This document shows positions 15,573 to 23,123 of a DNA stretch of 39,177 nt, piece after piece. Location of the stretch: NCBI GenBank assembly GCA_036308645.1, contig JAXJVH010000043.1:1-39177 (forward strand), in the 5' to 3' direction. The notes under the pieces were generated by a model. That model was given only the letters and a program-made list of their open reading frames with translations. It had not been told where the DNA came from and ran no database searches. The position numbers and the translations under genes were made by a program. How positions within the stretch are numbered: the stretch's first letter is position 1; the number at the start of each line of letters is the position of its first letter. This DNA is from RUG11462 sp036308645 (lineage in GTDB: Bacteria > Bacillota > Clostridia > Oscillospirales > Acutalibacteraceae).

Positions 15573-17102
15573 TTACATTAACGGTGAAAATGCTTTTAAA
15601 ATACTCAATGCAACTCGGGAAATAAGCAAACGTTTTTTCGGAGTTGTTATTTGTTCGCTGACATCTATGATTTTTTCAAAATCTTTTTTTATGTCCGATA
15701 CGGCAGAACAGCCGTACATCCAAACCGCACATTCATAGTGCAGATACAGACTGCGAAAATCAAGGTTTACCGTTCCTACAACCGCATATTTATCATCGCA
15801 AACAAAATTCTTTGCATGAATAAATCCCGGAGTGTATTCATATATTTTGACGCCGTTTTTTATAAGAATATCATAATACGAGCGTGATAAAAAGTGAATA
15901 TACTTGTGGTCGCCGATTGCAGGGGTGACAATCCTTACATCAACGCCGCTTGTAGCGGCGGCGCACAACGCCTCTATCATTGTATTATCAATGATTAAAT
16001 ACGGAGTTGTGATGTAGATATAATCTTTTGCACGATTGATAAGATTAAGGTAAACGGTTTTTGAAACTTCGTATTCGTCAAGAGGAATATCGGTAAACGG
16101 CTGAACATAGCCGTCGGATTCTATTTGTTTAAGGGCTTCTTCATCGGCGGCGTATTGCGAAAAATCTTCGGTAATGTTGTTAAGACTGTCCCAAAGGGAT
16201 AAAAACATTACGGTAAAATTCCATACCGCTGTGCCTGTAAGTTTTACGGCGGTATCTTTCCAATGACCGAAAGGACTTGTTTTATTTATGTACTCATCGG
16301 CTAAATTAAGTCCGCCTGTGTAGCCTACAATTCCATCGATAACGAGTATTTTGCGGTGGTCACGGTTGTTAAATGCAGGGGTCAGAATGTTGTTAAAACG
16401 GTGAAATACGTGAACTTTAAAGCCGTAACTTTTAAGTTTTTTATAGTAATTCTGCGGTAGTTTAAACATACAACCGAAGTCGTCGTACATTATTCTGATT
16501 TCAACGCCTTCTTGTTGTTTTTGCTTTAGCAGATCTAATATGTTGTCCCACATATAACCTTCTTCAATAATGAAGTATTCAAGAAATATAAATCTTTTTG
16601 CTTTTTTTATTTCTTTCATTATATCTTCAAAAAAATCTTCGCCGAGCGGAAGATAATCGGTTTTAGTGTACTGACAAGGTACTGAATGAGCTGTGTTTTT
16701 AATGTATCTTGATTGAATCGCAGCGGTTTTATCTTCGTTTTCAAGTTTTTCAAGTACTTGCGAATCGGCTTTGAGCGCTTTTTCGTAGTATTTGTCAAGT
16801 TCGCCGATTTTCTTCTTTGTATGCTCGTTTGAGCGGTTGCGTGAAAACATAATATATAAAAATCCGCCGAAAATAGGGAATATAAGTATCGGAATAACCC
16901 ATGCAAGTTTGTATTCGGGATTGCCGTTTTTATACATAAGATGCAAAAGCACCGCAACCGAAATTAGTATTGAAAATAAATAAAAGTAAGCAAAGTTTTC
17001 GGAAAAGAATATAAACATTAAAACTATTGCCGCTACCTGCAAAATAATAAATAATGAGGTGTAAAGTATTCTGCCGAAAACTATATTAAAAAATTTATTC
17101 AC
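15573..17102 (-). CDS. cls: Cardiolipin synthase (phospholipase D family)
   Basis: A 509-residue membrane enzyme that condenses phosphatidylglycerol into cardiolipin. Two or three N-terminal hydrophobic segments (about 10-33, 38-56 and 67-85) precede two phospholipase D domains. The first HKD motif is HRKILVIDG with His249, the second HAKNFVCDD with His429, each followed by the usual Gly-Gly/Asn or Gly-Thr-Val-Asn block. The N-terminal PLDc_N region (LAWVIPILIFPIFGGFLYIMF) is typical of ClsA-type enzymes. The start is GTG 17102 after a GGCAGGAA site. It lies 27 bases after the DUF5662-like gene and is probably co-transcribed with it. Confidence 0.94.
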   Translation of the reverse strand: MNKFFNIVFGRILYTSLFIILQVAAIVLMFIFFSENFAYFYLFSILISVAVLLHLMYKNGNPEYKLAWVIPILIFPIFGGFLYIMFSRNRSNEHTKKKIGELDKYYEKALKADSQVLEKLENEDKTAAIQSRYIKNTAHSVPCQYTKTDYLPLGEDFFEDIMKEIKKAKRFIFLEYFIIEEGYMWDNILDLLKQKQQEGVEIRIMYDDFGCMFKLPQNYYKKLKSYGFKVHVFHRFNNILTPAFNNRDHRKILVIDGIVGYTGGLNLADEYINKTSPFGHWKDTAVKLTGTAVWNFTVMFLSLWDSLNNITEDFSQYAADEEALKQIESDGYVQPFTDIPLDEYEVSKTVYLNLINRAKDYIYITTPYLIIDNTMIEALCAAATSGVDVRIVTPAIGDHKYIHFLSRSYYDILIKNGVKIYEYTPGFIHAKNFVCDDKYAVVGTVNLDFRSLYLHYECAVWMYGCSAVSDIKKDFEKIIDVSEQITTPKKRLLISRVALSILKAFSPLM

Positions 17103-17129
17103 TTGTTCCTGCCCTTTCTTTTTTTAAAA

Positions 17130-17666
17130 TTAATAATTTGCTTTTGATTTTACCAATTGCTTAATATGTGCAAAGGTTTTTTCTTCGCCTTGTTCTTTTA
17201 ACATTATAAGCCATTCTTCGAGTTTTTCGGCGGTATCTTTATGAATAAACATAATTTTTTTGCCGCCTAAAAAGTATTCCAAAGGGTGGGAGTCGTTGTA
17301 ATCTTTACCGCGGTATATTTTGCTTGCGGCAACTCTGTCGCAAAACATTTCAACTAAATAATTAAGCGGCATTTTAACGGCCACTACCTTTTTTTCTTTT
17401 GGGTTATAGTCGTTCCAATATTCGTAATGATGACGGTTTCTGCCTTTGTGGTGCATCCATGCCGGAGAGTAGCCGTACATTTCTCTTTCAATTTCGTTCG
17501 GACTGCGTGTGCCTTGAAAATATTTTGCGCCCGTAATAAATTCCGAAGGCGTATATTTAGATAAATCGTGGCGAAGTCCCTGCCATAAAATACCTGCCTT
17601 TGCACAATGCTTTATTACAAGATGTCGGTGTTTGGTTATTGTTTTAAAATGTTTGATTGCGTGCAT
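17130..17666 (-). CDS. DUF5662-like protein
   Basis: A 178-residue soluble protein resembling the uncharacterised DUF5662 family. Conserved-looking His/Asp-rich blocks are KHRHLVIKHCAKAG, LRHDLSKYTPSEF and WMHHKGRNRHHYEYWNDY, then AVKMPLNYLVEMFCDRVAAS. The H...HD...HH...D spacing recalls HD-domain metal phosphohydrolases, so a metal-dependent hydrolase is possible but unproven. It has its own promoter and is followed by cls. This is a family-level match made from memory, without a profile search. Confidence 0.75.
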   Translation of the reverse strand: MHAIKHFKTITKHRHLVIKHCAKAGILWQGLRHDLSKYTPSEFITGAKYFQGTRSPNEIEREMYGYSPAWMHHKGRNRHHYEYWNDYNPKEKKVVAVKMPLNYLVEMFCDRVAASKIYRGKDYNDSHPLEYFLGGKKIMFIHKDTAEKLEEWLIMLKEQGEEKTFAHIKQLVKSKANY

Positions 17667-17694
17667 AAAACTCGTTTCTTTCGCTTTTTTAAAA

Positions 17695-17723
17695 ATTATA
17701 CATCAAAATTTCATAATATGCAA
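17695..17723 (-). promoter_or_regulatory. Promoter of the DUF5662-cls unit
   Basis: On the minus strand TTGCAT (17718-17723), 17 bases, TATAAT (17695-17700), about 25 bases before the start codon. Confidence 0.75.
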
Positions 17724-17781
17724 TTATTATATTTTTTTATTATATTTTTTGATTTCATTTGCAAACTGTTTTTTAAGAAAG

Positions 17782-17894
17782 TTTAATTAATTAATTAAAA
17801 ATATATCACAAATTCATAATTTGTTAACAAAACATCGGGAAAAAAGTGCTAACATAACCATATCAATTATTAACTTTGCTAACTTTTTGTCGAA
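17782..17894 (+). promoter_or_regulatory. Candidate operator region upstream of the MarR gene
   Basis: This region holds an 18-bp perfect palindrome TTTAATTAATTAATTAAA (17782-17799), a 10-bp palindrome TTGTTAACAA (17821-17830), direct repeats TGCTAAC at 17847 and 17877, and a perfect Spo0A-box core TGTCGAA (17888-17894). I see no convincing sigma-A promoter. MarR proteins often bind AT-rich palindromes near their own start, so autoregulation is plausible. Confidence 0.4.
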
Positions 17895-17912
17895 TTTTAA
17901 GGGGGATTCGTA

Positions 17913-18377
17913 ATGTTAAGCGCAGAAAATGATGTTACAAGTGCTATAAAAAATCTTCATTCAATAAGTTTTAATCCTATAATCAGCGGTTTAAATTCAA
18001 GCGAGTATTTTTTGCTTAAAGTGTTGATGAAAGCCCGTGAAACTTCAAAAGAAAACGGCGTTCGTGTTTCGGATATTGCAAAATATATGCACATTTCGGC
18101 GCCTTCGGTAACAAAAATACTTAACAATCTTGAGAAAAAAGAGTTTATTATACGTGAGATTGATAAAGTAAGCCGCAGAAATACTTTGGTAAGCGTTACC
18201 GAAAAAGGAATAAAAATCAAACAAAGCAATGATTCGCATTTGGCTGAAATTATGAAAAACGTGTATGACAGAGTAGGCAGAGAGAATATGGTTCAGTTTT
18301 TGCATTTAGCCGAACTTATTCAAAACGCTTTTGACGAAGAAATAAAAGATTTTGCAAATAATCATAAAAAGACATAA
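17913..18377 (+). CDS. MarR family transcriptional regulator
   Basis: A 154-residue winged-helix regulator. The recognition region VSDIAKYMHISAPSVTKILNNLEKKEFIIRE, followed by the wing KVSRRNTLVSVTEKG, is a clear MarR pattern, flanked by N- and C-terminal dimerisation helices. GGGGGAT stands seven bases before ATG. The citrate synthase gene starts 17 bases downstream, so the two probably form an operon and the regulator may control citrate or acetyl-CoA flux. The ligand is unknown; there is no conserved Cys pair to suggest an oxidant sensor. Confidence 0.9.
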   Translation: MLSAENDVTSAIKNLHSISFNPIISGLNSSEYFLLKVLMKARETSKENGVRVSDIAKYMHISAPSVTKILNNLEKKEFIIREIDKVSRRNTLVSVTEKGIKIKQSNDSHLAEIMKNVYDRVGRENMVQFLHLAELIQNAFDEEIKDFANNHKKT

Positions 18378-18394
18378 AGGAGGAATTATTGAAA

Positions 18395-19762
18395 ATGAAA
18401 AAAGACTTTTCATTAATTACACCCCAAATTTCCGATTTATCACATATTTGCTTTGATAATAACGTTATCGAGCAGGATTTATATAAGAAATACGCCGTAA
18501 ACCGAGGACTTCGTGATTTAAACGGCAACGGCGTTTTAACGGGACTTACCGAAATTTCAGAGATAAAGTCTAAAGAAATTGTCAACGGCGAGGTTGTGCC
18601 CTGCGACGGCGAATTGCTTTACAGAGGATACAATATTCACGATTTGGTTAATGATTTAATTGCCGACGACCGTTTCGGATTTGAAGAGGTTACTTATCTT
18701 CTGCTTATGGGCAAACTTCCGAATAAATACGAACTTCGGGAATTCAAAGAGGTGCTTAACGGATATACTTCTCTTCCTCCGTCATTTGCTCGAGATGTAA
18801 TTATGAAAGCGCCGAGTGAAAATATGATGAATTCATTGTCACGAAGCGTGCTTACACTTTATTCTTATGACAACAATCCAGATGATACAAGTATTCCGAA
18901 TGTTTTGCGTCAGTGCTTGCAACTTATCGCTATGTTCCCGCAACTTTCGATTTACGGCTATCAGGCTTATAATTATTATATTAAAGGCAATAAAAGTTTC
19001 TTTATGCACGACCCGAATCCTGATTATTCCATTGCCGAAAACATTTTGCACATGCTTCGACCGGATTCAAAATTTACACATTTAGAGGCAAAAATTCTTG
19101 ATATTGCGTTAATTCTTCACGCTGAACACGGCGGCGGTAATAACTCAAGTTTTACAACTCACGTTGTTACTTCTTCGGGTACGGATACTTACTCGGCTAT
19201 TTCGGCGGCGCTCGGTTCGCTTAAAGGACCGAAACACGGCGGCGCAAATATTAAGGTTTGCGAGATGTTTGATAATATCAAAGAAAACGTTCACGATTGG
19301 AAAGACGACGAGGAAATCGAGAATTATATTAAAAAAATTCTTAACAAGGAAGCCTTTGATAAATCAGGTCTTGTTTACGGTATCGGTCATGCGGTTTATT
19401 CAAAATCTGACCCGAGAGCAACCGTTTTCAAGCAGTTTGTAGAAAGTCTTTCAAAAGAAAAGCAGATGGAAGACGAATATCATCTTTATACCGCTGTTGA
19501 GAAAATAGCGCCAAAACTTATTTCGGGCAGCAAAAAGATGTATAAAGGCGTCAGCGCAAACGTTGACTTTTATTCAGGTTTTGTTTATCAGATGCTCGGT
19601 ATTCCGAGAGAATTGTTTACCCCTCTGTTTGCAATAGCACGTATTTCGGGCTGGTCGGCGCACAGAATGGAAGAACTTATTAATGCGAGCAAGATTATAA
19701 GACCGGCTTATAAAGCGGTAGGAGAACGTCGAGAGTACGTACCTTTTGCCGAAAGAGATTAA
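18395..19762 (+). CDS. Citrate synthase
   Basis: Condenses acetyl-CoA with oxaloacetate. From ATG 18395 the product has 455 residues; an in-frame TTG at 18389 lies closer to the AAAGGAGG site and cannot be excluded. Catalytic residues are visible: His281 in GPKHGGAN, His332 in GIGHAVYSKSDPRA and Asp391 in NVDFYSG. ILHAEHGGGNNSSFT, the equivalent of HADHE, precedes them, and the C-terminal RPAYKAVGERREYVP is as expected. The N-terminal extension of about 60 residues matches longer clostridial citrate synthases. It follows the MarR gene closely. In an anaerobe it probably feeds 2-oxoglutarate and glutamate synthesis. Confidence 0.95.
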   Translation: MKKDFSLITPQISDLSHICFDNNVIEQDLYKKYAVNRGLRDLNGNGVLTGLTEISEIKSKEIVNGEVVPCDGELLYRGYNIHDLVNDLIADDRFGFEEVTYLLLMGKLPNKYELREFKEVLNGYTSLPPSFARDVIMKAPSENMMNSLSRSVLTLYSYDNNPDDTSIPNVLRQCLQLIAMFPQLSIYGYQAYNYYIKGNKSFFMHDPNPDYSIAENILHMLRPDSKFTHLEAKILDIALILHAEHGGGNNSSFTTHVVTSSGTDTYSAISAALGSLKGPKHGGANIKVCEMFDNIKENVHDWKDDEEIENYIKKILNKEAFDKSGLVYGIGHAVYSKSDPRATVFKQFVESLSKEKQMEDEYHLYTAVEKIAPKLISGSKKMYKGVSANVDFYSGFVYQMLGIPRELFTPLFAIARISGWSAHRMEELINASKIIRPAYKAVGERREYVPFAERD

Positions 19763-19784
19763 ATTTAAAACATAAGTTCAAAAT

Positions 19785-19817
19785 CCGCCTTTTGATTGTA
19801 TTACATTCAAAGGGCGG
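19785..19817 (+). terminator. Hairpin after citrate synthase, probable weak terminator
   Basis: CCGCCTTTTGA pairs with TCAAAGGGCGG (one G-U). The downstream tract TAAAAAATATTTT is A/T-rich but not a clean U run, so termination may be partial and htpG may be read through. Confidence 0.5.
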
Positions 19818-19856
19818 TAAAAAATATTTTAAAATTAAAAACAAGGTGACGAAAAA

Positions 19857-21770
19857 ATGGCAAAAAAACAGTTTAAAGCTGAATCTAAAAAACTTCTTGA
19901 TATGATGGTAAATTCTATTTACACTCATAAAGAGATTTTTATGCGTGAACTTATTTCAAACGCTTCCGACGCTCTGGACAAACTTTATTTTAAAGAAATG
20001 AAAGAGCATACAGGCGCTTCAAAAGATGATTTTTATATCAGAATAGACGCCGACAAGGACGCTCGTACTATTACAATTTCCGATAACGGTATCGGTATGA
20101 CTAAAGACGAACTTGAAAACAACCTCGGTGTTATCGCAAAATCAGGTTCGTTTGATTTCAAAAAAGAAAATGAAAAAGCAGAGGATATAGATGTAATCGG
20201 TCAGTTCGGCGTAGGTTTTTACAGCGCATTTATGGTGGCTAAAAAGATTACCGTTGTATCTCGTGCATACGGTGACGATACCGCACACAAATGGGTTTCT
20301 TCCGGCGCAGACGGCTATACTATAACCGAGTGCGAAAAAGAATCAAACGGTACTGTTATCACTCTTGAGATAAAAGATGACGCCGAAAATGATAAATACA
20401 GTAACTATTTAGAGCCGTTTAAGATAAAAGAACTTATCAAAAAATACAGCGACTATATCCGTTATCCTATTAAAATGGAAGTTGAAAAGTCGGTTCCTGT
20501 TGAAAAAGCGGATAAAGATGACGAAAATGATCAAAATAAAGAGCCCCAATACACAACCGTAAAAGAGGTTGAAACGCTCAACAGTATGGTTCCGCTTTGG
20601 CATAAGAATAAAAATGAGATAACCGATGAAGAGTACAACGCTTTTTATAAAGAAAGATTTCACGATTTTGAAGACCCGATAAAAGTTATTCATTCAAAAA
20701 CCGAAGGTCAGGTTTCGTATGATTCGCTTATGTATATTCCGAAACACGCACCGTTCGATTATTATTCGAAAGACTATGAAAAAGGTCTTGCGCTTTATTC
20801 AAACGGCGTGTTGATACAGGAAAAATGCAAGGATTTGCTTCCCGACCATTTCAGTTTTGTAAAAGGTCTTGTTGACAGCGCTGATTTAAGTCTTAATATT
20901 TCAAGAGAGATTTTGCAACATGATCATCAACTTAAAATCATTGCAAAAGCCATTGAAAAGAAAATCTGTTCCGAACTTAAAAAGACGCTTTCAAATGAGC
21001 GTGAAAAATATGAAGATTTTTTCAAAACTTTCGGTATTCAACTGAAATTCGGTGTTTACAATGATTACGGTATGCATAAGGATTCACTTAAAGACCTGTT
21101 AATTTACATATCAAGCGCCGAAGAAAAATACACCACTTTGGCTGAATATGTAATGAGAATGAAAGACGGTCAGGATACTATTTATTACGCTTGCGGCGAC
21201 AGTATTGACAAGATTAAACTTTTACCGCAAACCGAAATGGTTACGGAAAAAGGTTATGAAATTCTTTATATGACCGATAATGTTGACGAATTTGCTTTGC
21301 AGATGTTAATGGAATACGACGGTAAAAAGTTTAAAAATATCTGCGACGGCGACCTCGACCTTTCAACCGATGAAGAAAAAGAGCGGTTAAAAGCAAAAAA
21401 CGAAGAGTCGAAAGAATTGCTCGAATTTTTAAAAGAATCTCTTGAGGGAAAAGTAGTAGCCGTTAAGTTTACCGATAAACTTAACAGTAACGCAGTTTGC
21501 TTATCCAGCGAGGGTTATCTTTCAATGGAAATGGAAAAGGTGCTTAAAACAATGCCGAATGCAAACGACTCAATGAAAGCACAGTTGGTGCTTGAGATTA
21601 ACGCCGAACATAAGGTTAACGACAAAATTTCCGCACTTTATGAAAACGATAAAGATACTTTAAAAGATTTTGCAAAATTGCTTTATAATCAGGCTCGTTT
21701 GTTAAGCGGTCTTGAAATTGAAAATCCATCGGAATTTTCAGAGTTAATTATGAAATTTGCAATAGATTAA
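19857..21770 (+). CDS. htpG: Molecular chaperone HtpG (Hsp90)
   Basis: A 637-residue Hsp90. The N-terminal ATPase domain carries ELISNASDALDKL, DNGIGMTKDEL and GQFGVGFYSAFMVA. The middle domain has YDSLMYIPKHAPFDYYSKD, GVLIQEKCKDLLPDHFSFVKGLVDSADLSLNISREILQ as family signatures, and the C-terminal dimerisation domain runs to the end. The acidic stretch near residue 220 (EKADKDDENDQNKE) is the charged linker. AAGGTGA stands seven bases before ATG. No CIRCE element is present upstream, so HrcA control is not indicated. It ends in a strong terminator. Confidence 0.97.
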   Translation: MAKKQFKAESKKLLDMMVNSIYTHKEIFMRELISNASDALDKLYFKEMKEHTGASKDDFYIRIDADKDARTITISDNGIGMTKDELENNLGVIAKSGSFDFKKENEKAEDIDVIGQFGVGFYSAFMVAKKITVVSRAYGDDTAHKWVSSGADGYTITECEKESNGTVITLEIKDDAENDKYSNYLEPFKIKELIKKYSDYIRYPIKMEVEKSVPVEKADKDDENDQNKEPQYTTVKEVETLNSMVPLWHKNKNEITDEEYNAFYKERFHDFEDPIKVIHSKTEGQVSYDSLMYIPKHAPFDYYSKDYEKGLALYSNGVLIQEKCKDLLPDHFSFVKGLVDSADLSLNISREILQHDHQLKIIAKAIEKKICSELKKTLSNEREKYEDFFKTFGIQLKFGVYNDYGMHKDSLKDLLIYISSAEEKYTTLAEYVMRMKDGQDTIYYACGDSIDKIKLLPQTEMVTEKGYEILYMTDNVDEFALQMLMEYDGKKFKNICDGDLDLSTDEEKERLKAKNEESKELLEFLKESLEGKVVAVKFTDKLNSNAVCLSSEGYLSMEMEKVLKTMPNANDSMKAQLVLEINAEHKVNDKISALYENDKDTLKDFAKLLYNQARLLSGLEIENPSEFSELIMKFAID

Positions 21771-21776
21771 ATTTTA

Positions 21777-21810
21777 AAAAAACAGGTGTGCTTTTTACAC
21801 CTGTTTTTTG
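21777..21810 (+). terminator. Intrinsic terminator after htpG
   Basis: AACAGGTGT, a short loop and ACACCTGTT followed by TTTT make a classic hairpin within ten bases of the htpG stop. Confidence 0.9.
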
Positions 21811-21821
21811 TTGCCGATTTA

Positions 21822-21854
21822 TTCCCGCAGAAAGTTTTTCTGTGGGAATTTTTA
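21822..21854 (+). terminator. Second terminator-like hairpin after htpG
   Basis: TTCCCGCAGAA and TTCTGTGGGAA pair with one G-U and are followed by TTTTTAA. It lies 12 bases after the first terminator and before the next promoter, so it may be a backup. Confidence 0.6.
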
Positions 21855-21881
21855 ATAGTTGTTTGTTCTACGGACAGTGGA

Positions 21882-21910
21882 TTGAAAAATGTTAGTTTTG
21901 TAGGTATAAT
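21882..21910 (+). promoter_or_regulatory. Promoter of the XRE-desulfoferrodoxin regulator
   Basis: TTGAAA (21882-21887), 17 bases, TATAAT (21905-21910), preceded by two terminators. The predicted leader is about 28 nt. Confidence 0.8.
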
Positions 21911-21944
21911 AAAATAAAAAATTTAAGAAAGGAAATTTTTGAAA

Positions 21945-22526
21945 ATGGATTGTACGAAAACAGGTATGCTTATAAGAAAACTGCGAAAATCAAAAAATTT
22001 AACTCAAAAAGACATCGCAGACGCTTTGAATATCAGTAATAAAACAATATCAAAATGGGAGTGCGGTTTAGGGTTTCCCGACGCGTCGCTTTGGGCGGAA
22101 TTATCTTCTGTTTTAAATGTTGATATAGCGCAGTTGCTGGAGGGTGAAATGCCCGAGAAAAGTCCTGACAGCGGAAATATGAAAAAACTGAAATTTTATG
22201 TTTGTGAAAAGTGCAACAACATTGTTATAAGCACCTCGTCTGCTTCGGTTTTCTGCTGCGGACGAAAATTAAATGAACTTAATACCGTAAATCAAACGAT
22301 TGATATAAAAGCCGAAGTTATTGATTATGAGTACTTTATAACCGTTAATCATCCTATGACAAAGGAAAACTATATTTTGTTTGCGGCAATGGTTAAAAAC
22401 GATACGGTTTTGTTAAAAAGGCTTTATCCCGAACAAAATCCCGAAATGCGTTTTCCGTTTTACAAAGGCGCAAAACTTTATATATGTAACAATAAGTATG
22501 AACTTATCTACGCCGAATATGTATAA
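21945..22526 (+). CDS. XRE-family regulator fused to a desulfoferrodoxin-like domain
   Basis: A 193-residue protein. Residues 7-64 are an XRE/HTH_3 domain (LIRKLRKSKNLTQKDIADAL, ISNKTISKWECGLGFPD). Residues 84-109 look like the desulforedoxin Fe(SCys)4 module, with C87, C90 and the adjacent pair C104-C105. Residues 120-193 resemble the superoxide reductase domain: HPM at 136-138 and CN at 181-182 match the HPMxxxH and CNxH iron-ligand motifs, but the second ligand of each is changed (Asn142, Lys184). It is therefore unlikely to be a working reductase and may instead sense iron, zinc or redox state. An in-frame TTG at 21939 is an alternative start. The adjacent DtxR and feoAB genes give an iron context. 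Confidence 0.85.
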   Translation: MDCTKTGMLIRKLRKSKNLTQKDIADALNISNKTISKWECGLGFPDASLWAELSSVLNVDIAQLLEGEMPEKSPDSGNMKKLKFYVCEKCNNIVISTSSASVFCCGRKLNELNTVNQTIDIKAEVIDYEYFITVNHPMTKENYILFAAMVKNDTVLLKRLYPEQNPEMRFPFYKGAKLYICNNKYELIYAEYV

Positions 22527-22541
22527 AATTTGCATTTTTGG

Positions 22542-22570
22542 TTGATTAAATTTAAAAATTATGTTATACT
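22542..22570 (+). promoter_or_regulatory. Promoter of the DtxR-family gene
   Basis: TTGATT (22542-22547), 17 bases, TATACT (22565-22570), 15 bases after the preceding gene's stop. Confidence 0.7.
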
Positions 22571-22606
22571 GTAACCGTATTATAAACGCAAGCAAAGGTG
22601 AAGAGT

Positions 22607-22969
22607 TTGAAAATACAGGAATCCGCTGAAAATTATCTTGAAACAATCCTTGTGTTACAACAGCGTAAAGGAACTGTGCGCTCTATTGATATAGTTAATG
22701 AACTCGGCTTTTCAAAACCGAGCGTTTCCGTAGCAATGAAAAATCTGCGTGAAAACGGATATATCGAGGTGGATAAGGACGGCCATATAGCGCTTTTGCC
22801 GTTAGGGGTTAGTATTGCCAAAAAGGTTTATGAGCGTCATCAAATTCTTGCACAATGCCTTTGTAAAATCGGAGTAGGAGAGCAAACCGCCGAGGAGGAC
22901 GCTTGTAAAATCGAGCATATTATCAGCGATGAAACAATTGAAGCGATAAAAAAGTTTATGAGTAAATAA
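22607..22969 (+). CDS. DtxR/IdeR-family metal-dependent regulator
   Basis: A 120-residue regulator with the winged helix SIDIVNELGFSKPSVSVAMKNLRENGYIEVDKDG and a short dimerisation domain; there is no SH3-like third domain. The segment EEDACKIEHIISDE closely matches DtxR's metal-site motif with Cys, Glu and His (DtxR C102, E105, H106) rather than MntR's Glu variant, which favours iron over manganese. The N-terminal ligand position (Met10 in DtxR, Asp8 in MntR) is Asn, so the site is not standard. GTG 22598 opens the frame but overlaps the AAAGGTG site; TTG 22607 has proper spacing. It converges on feoAB, its probable target. Confidence 0.87.
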   Translation: MKIQESAENYLETILVLQQRKGTVRSIDIVNELGFSKPSVSVAMKNLRENGYIEVDKDGHIALLPLGVSIAKKVYERHQILAQCLCKIGVGEQTAEEDACKIEHIISDETIEAIKKFMSK

Positions 22970-23023
22970 ATTTTTAATTGTAACTGTTTTATACCAAAAA
23001 TATAAATTTAATGTATTTATATT

Positions 23024-23058
23024 AAAAGCGGTCAACCGTAAAGGTCGACCGCTTTTTT
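23024..23058 (+). terminator. Intrinsic terminator after the DtxR-family gene
   Basis: AAAAGCGGTC and GACCGCTTTT pair around a 13-base loop, followed by TT. It separates the regulator from the convergent feoB. Confidence 0.85.
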
Positions 23059-23123
23059 ACTTATTCGGGTAATTTGCATACGTCTACCCATTCTTTAAAG
23101 TATCCCTTTAATCTTTAGAAAAA

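Noticed and set aside
19763..19856. CIRCE (HrcA) operator before htpG
   Set aside because: The inverted repeat here is a citrate synthase terminator-like hairpin; no TTAGCACTC/GAGTGCTAA pair is present.
23060..23118. Minus-strand protein-like stretch ending GYFKEWVDVCKLPE
   Set aside because: It is preceded immediately by an in-frame stop, has no start codon and is under 20 codons; a gene remnant is possible but not supportable.
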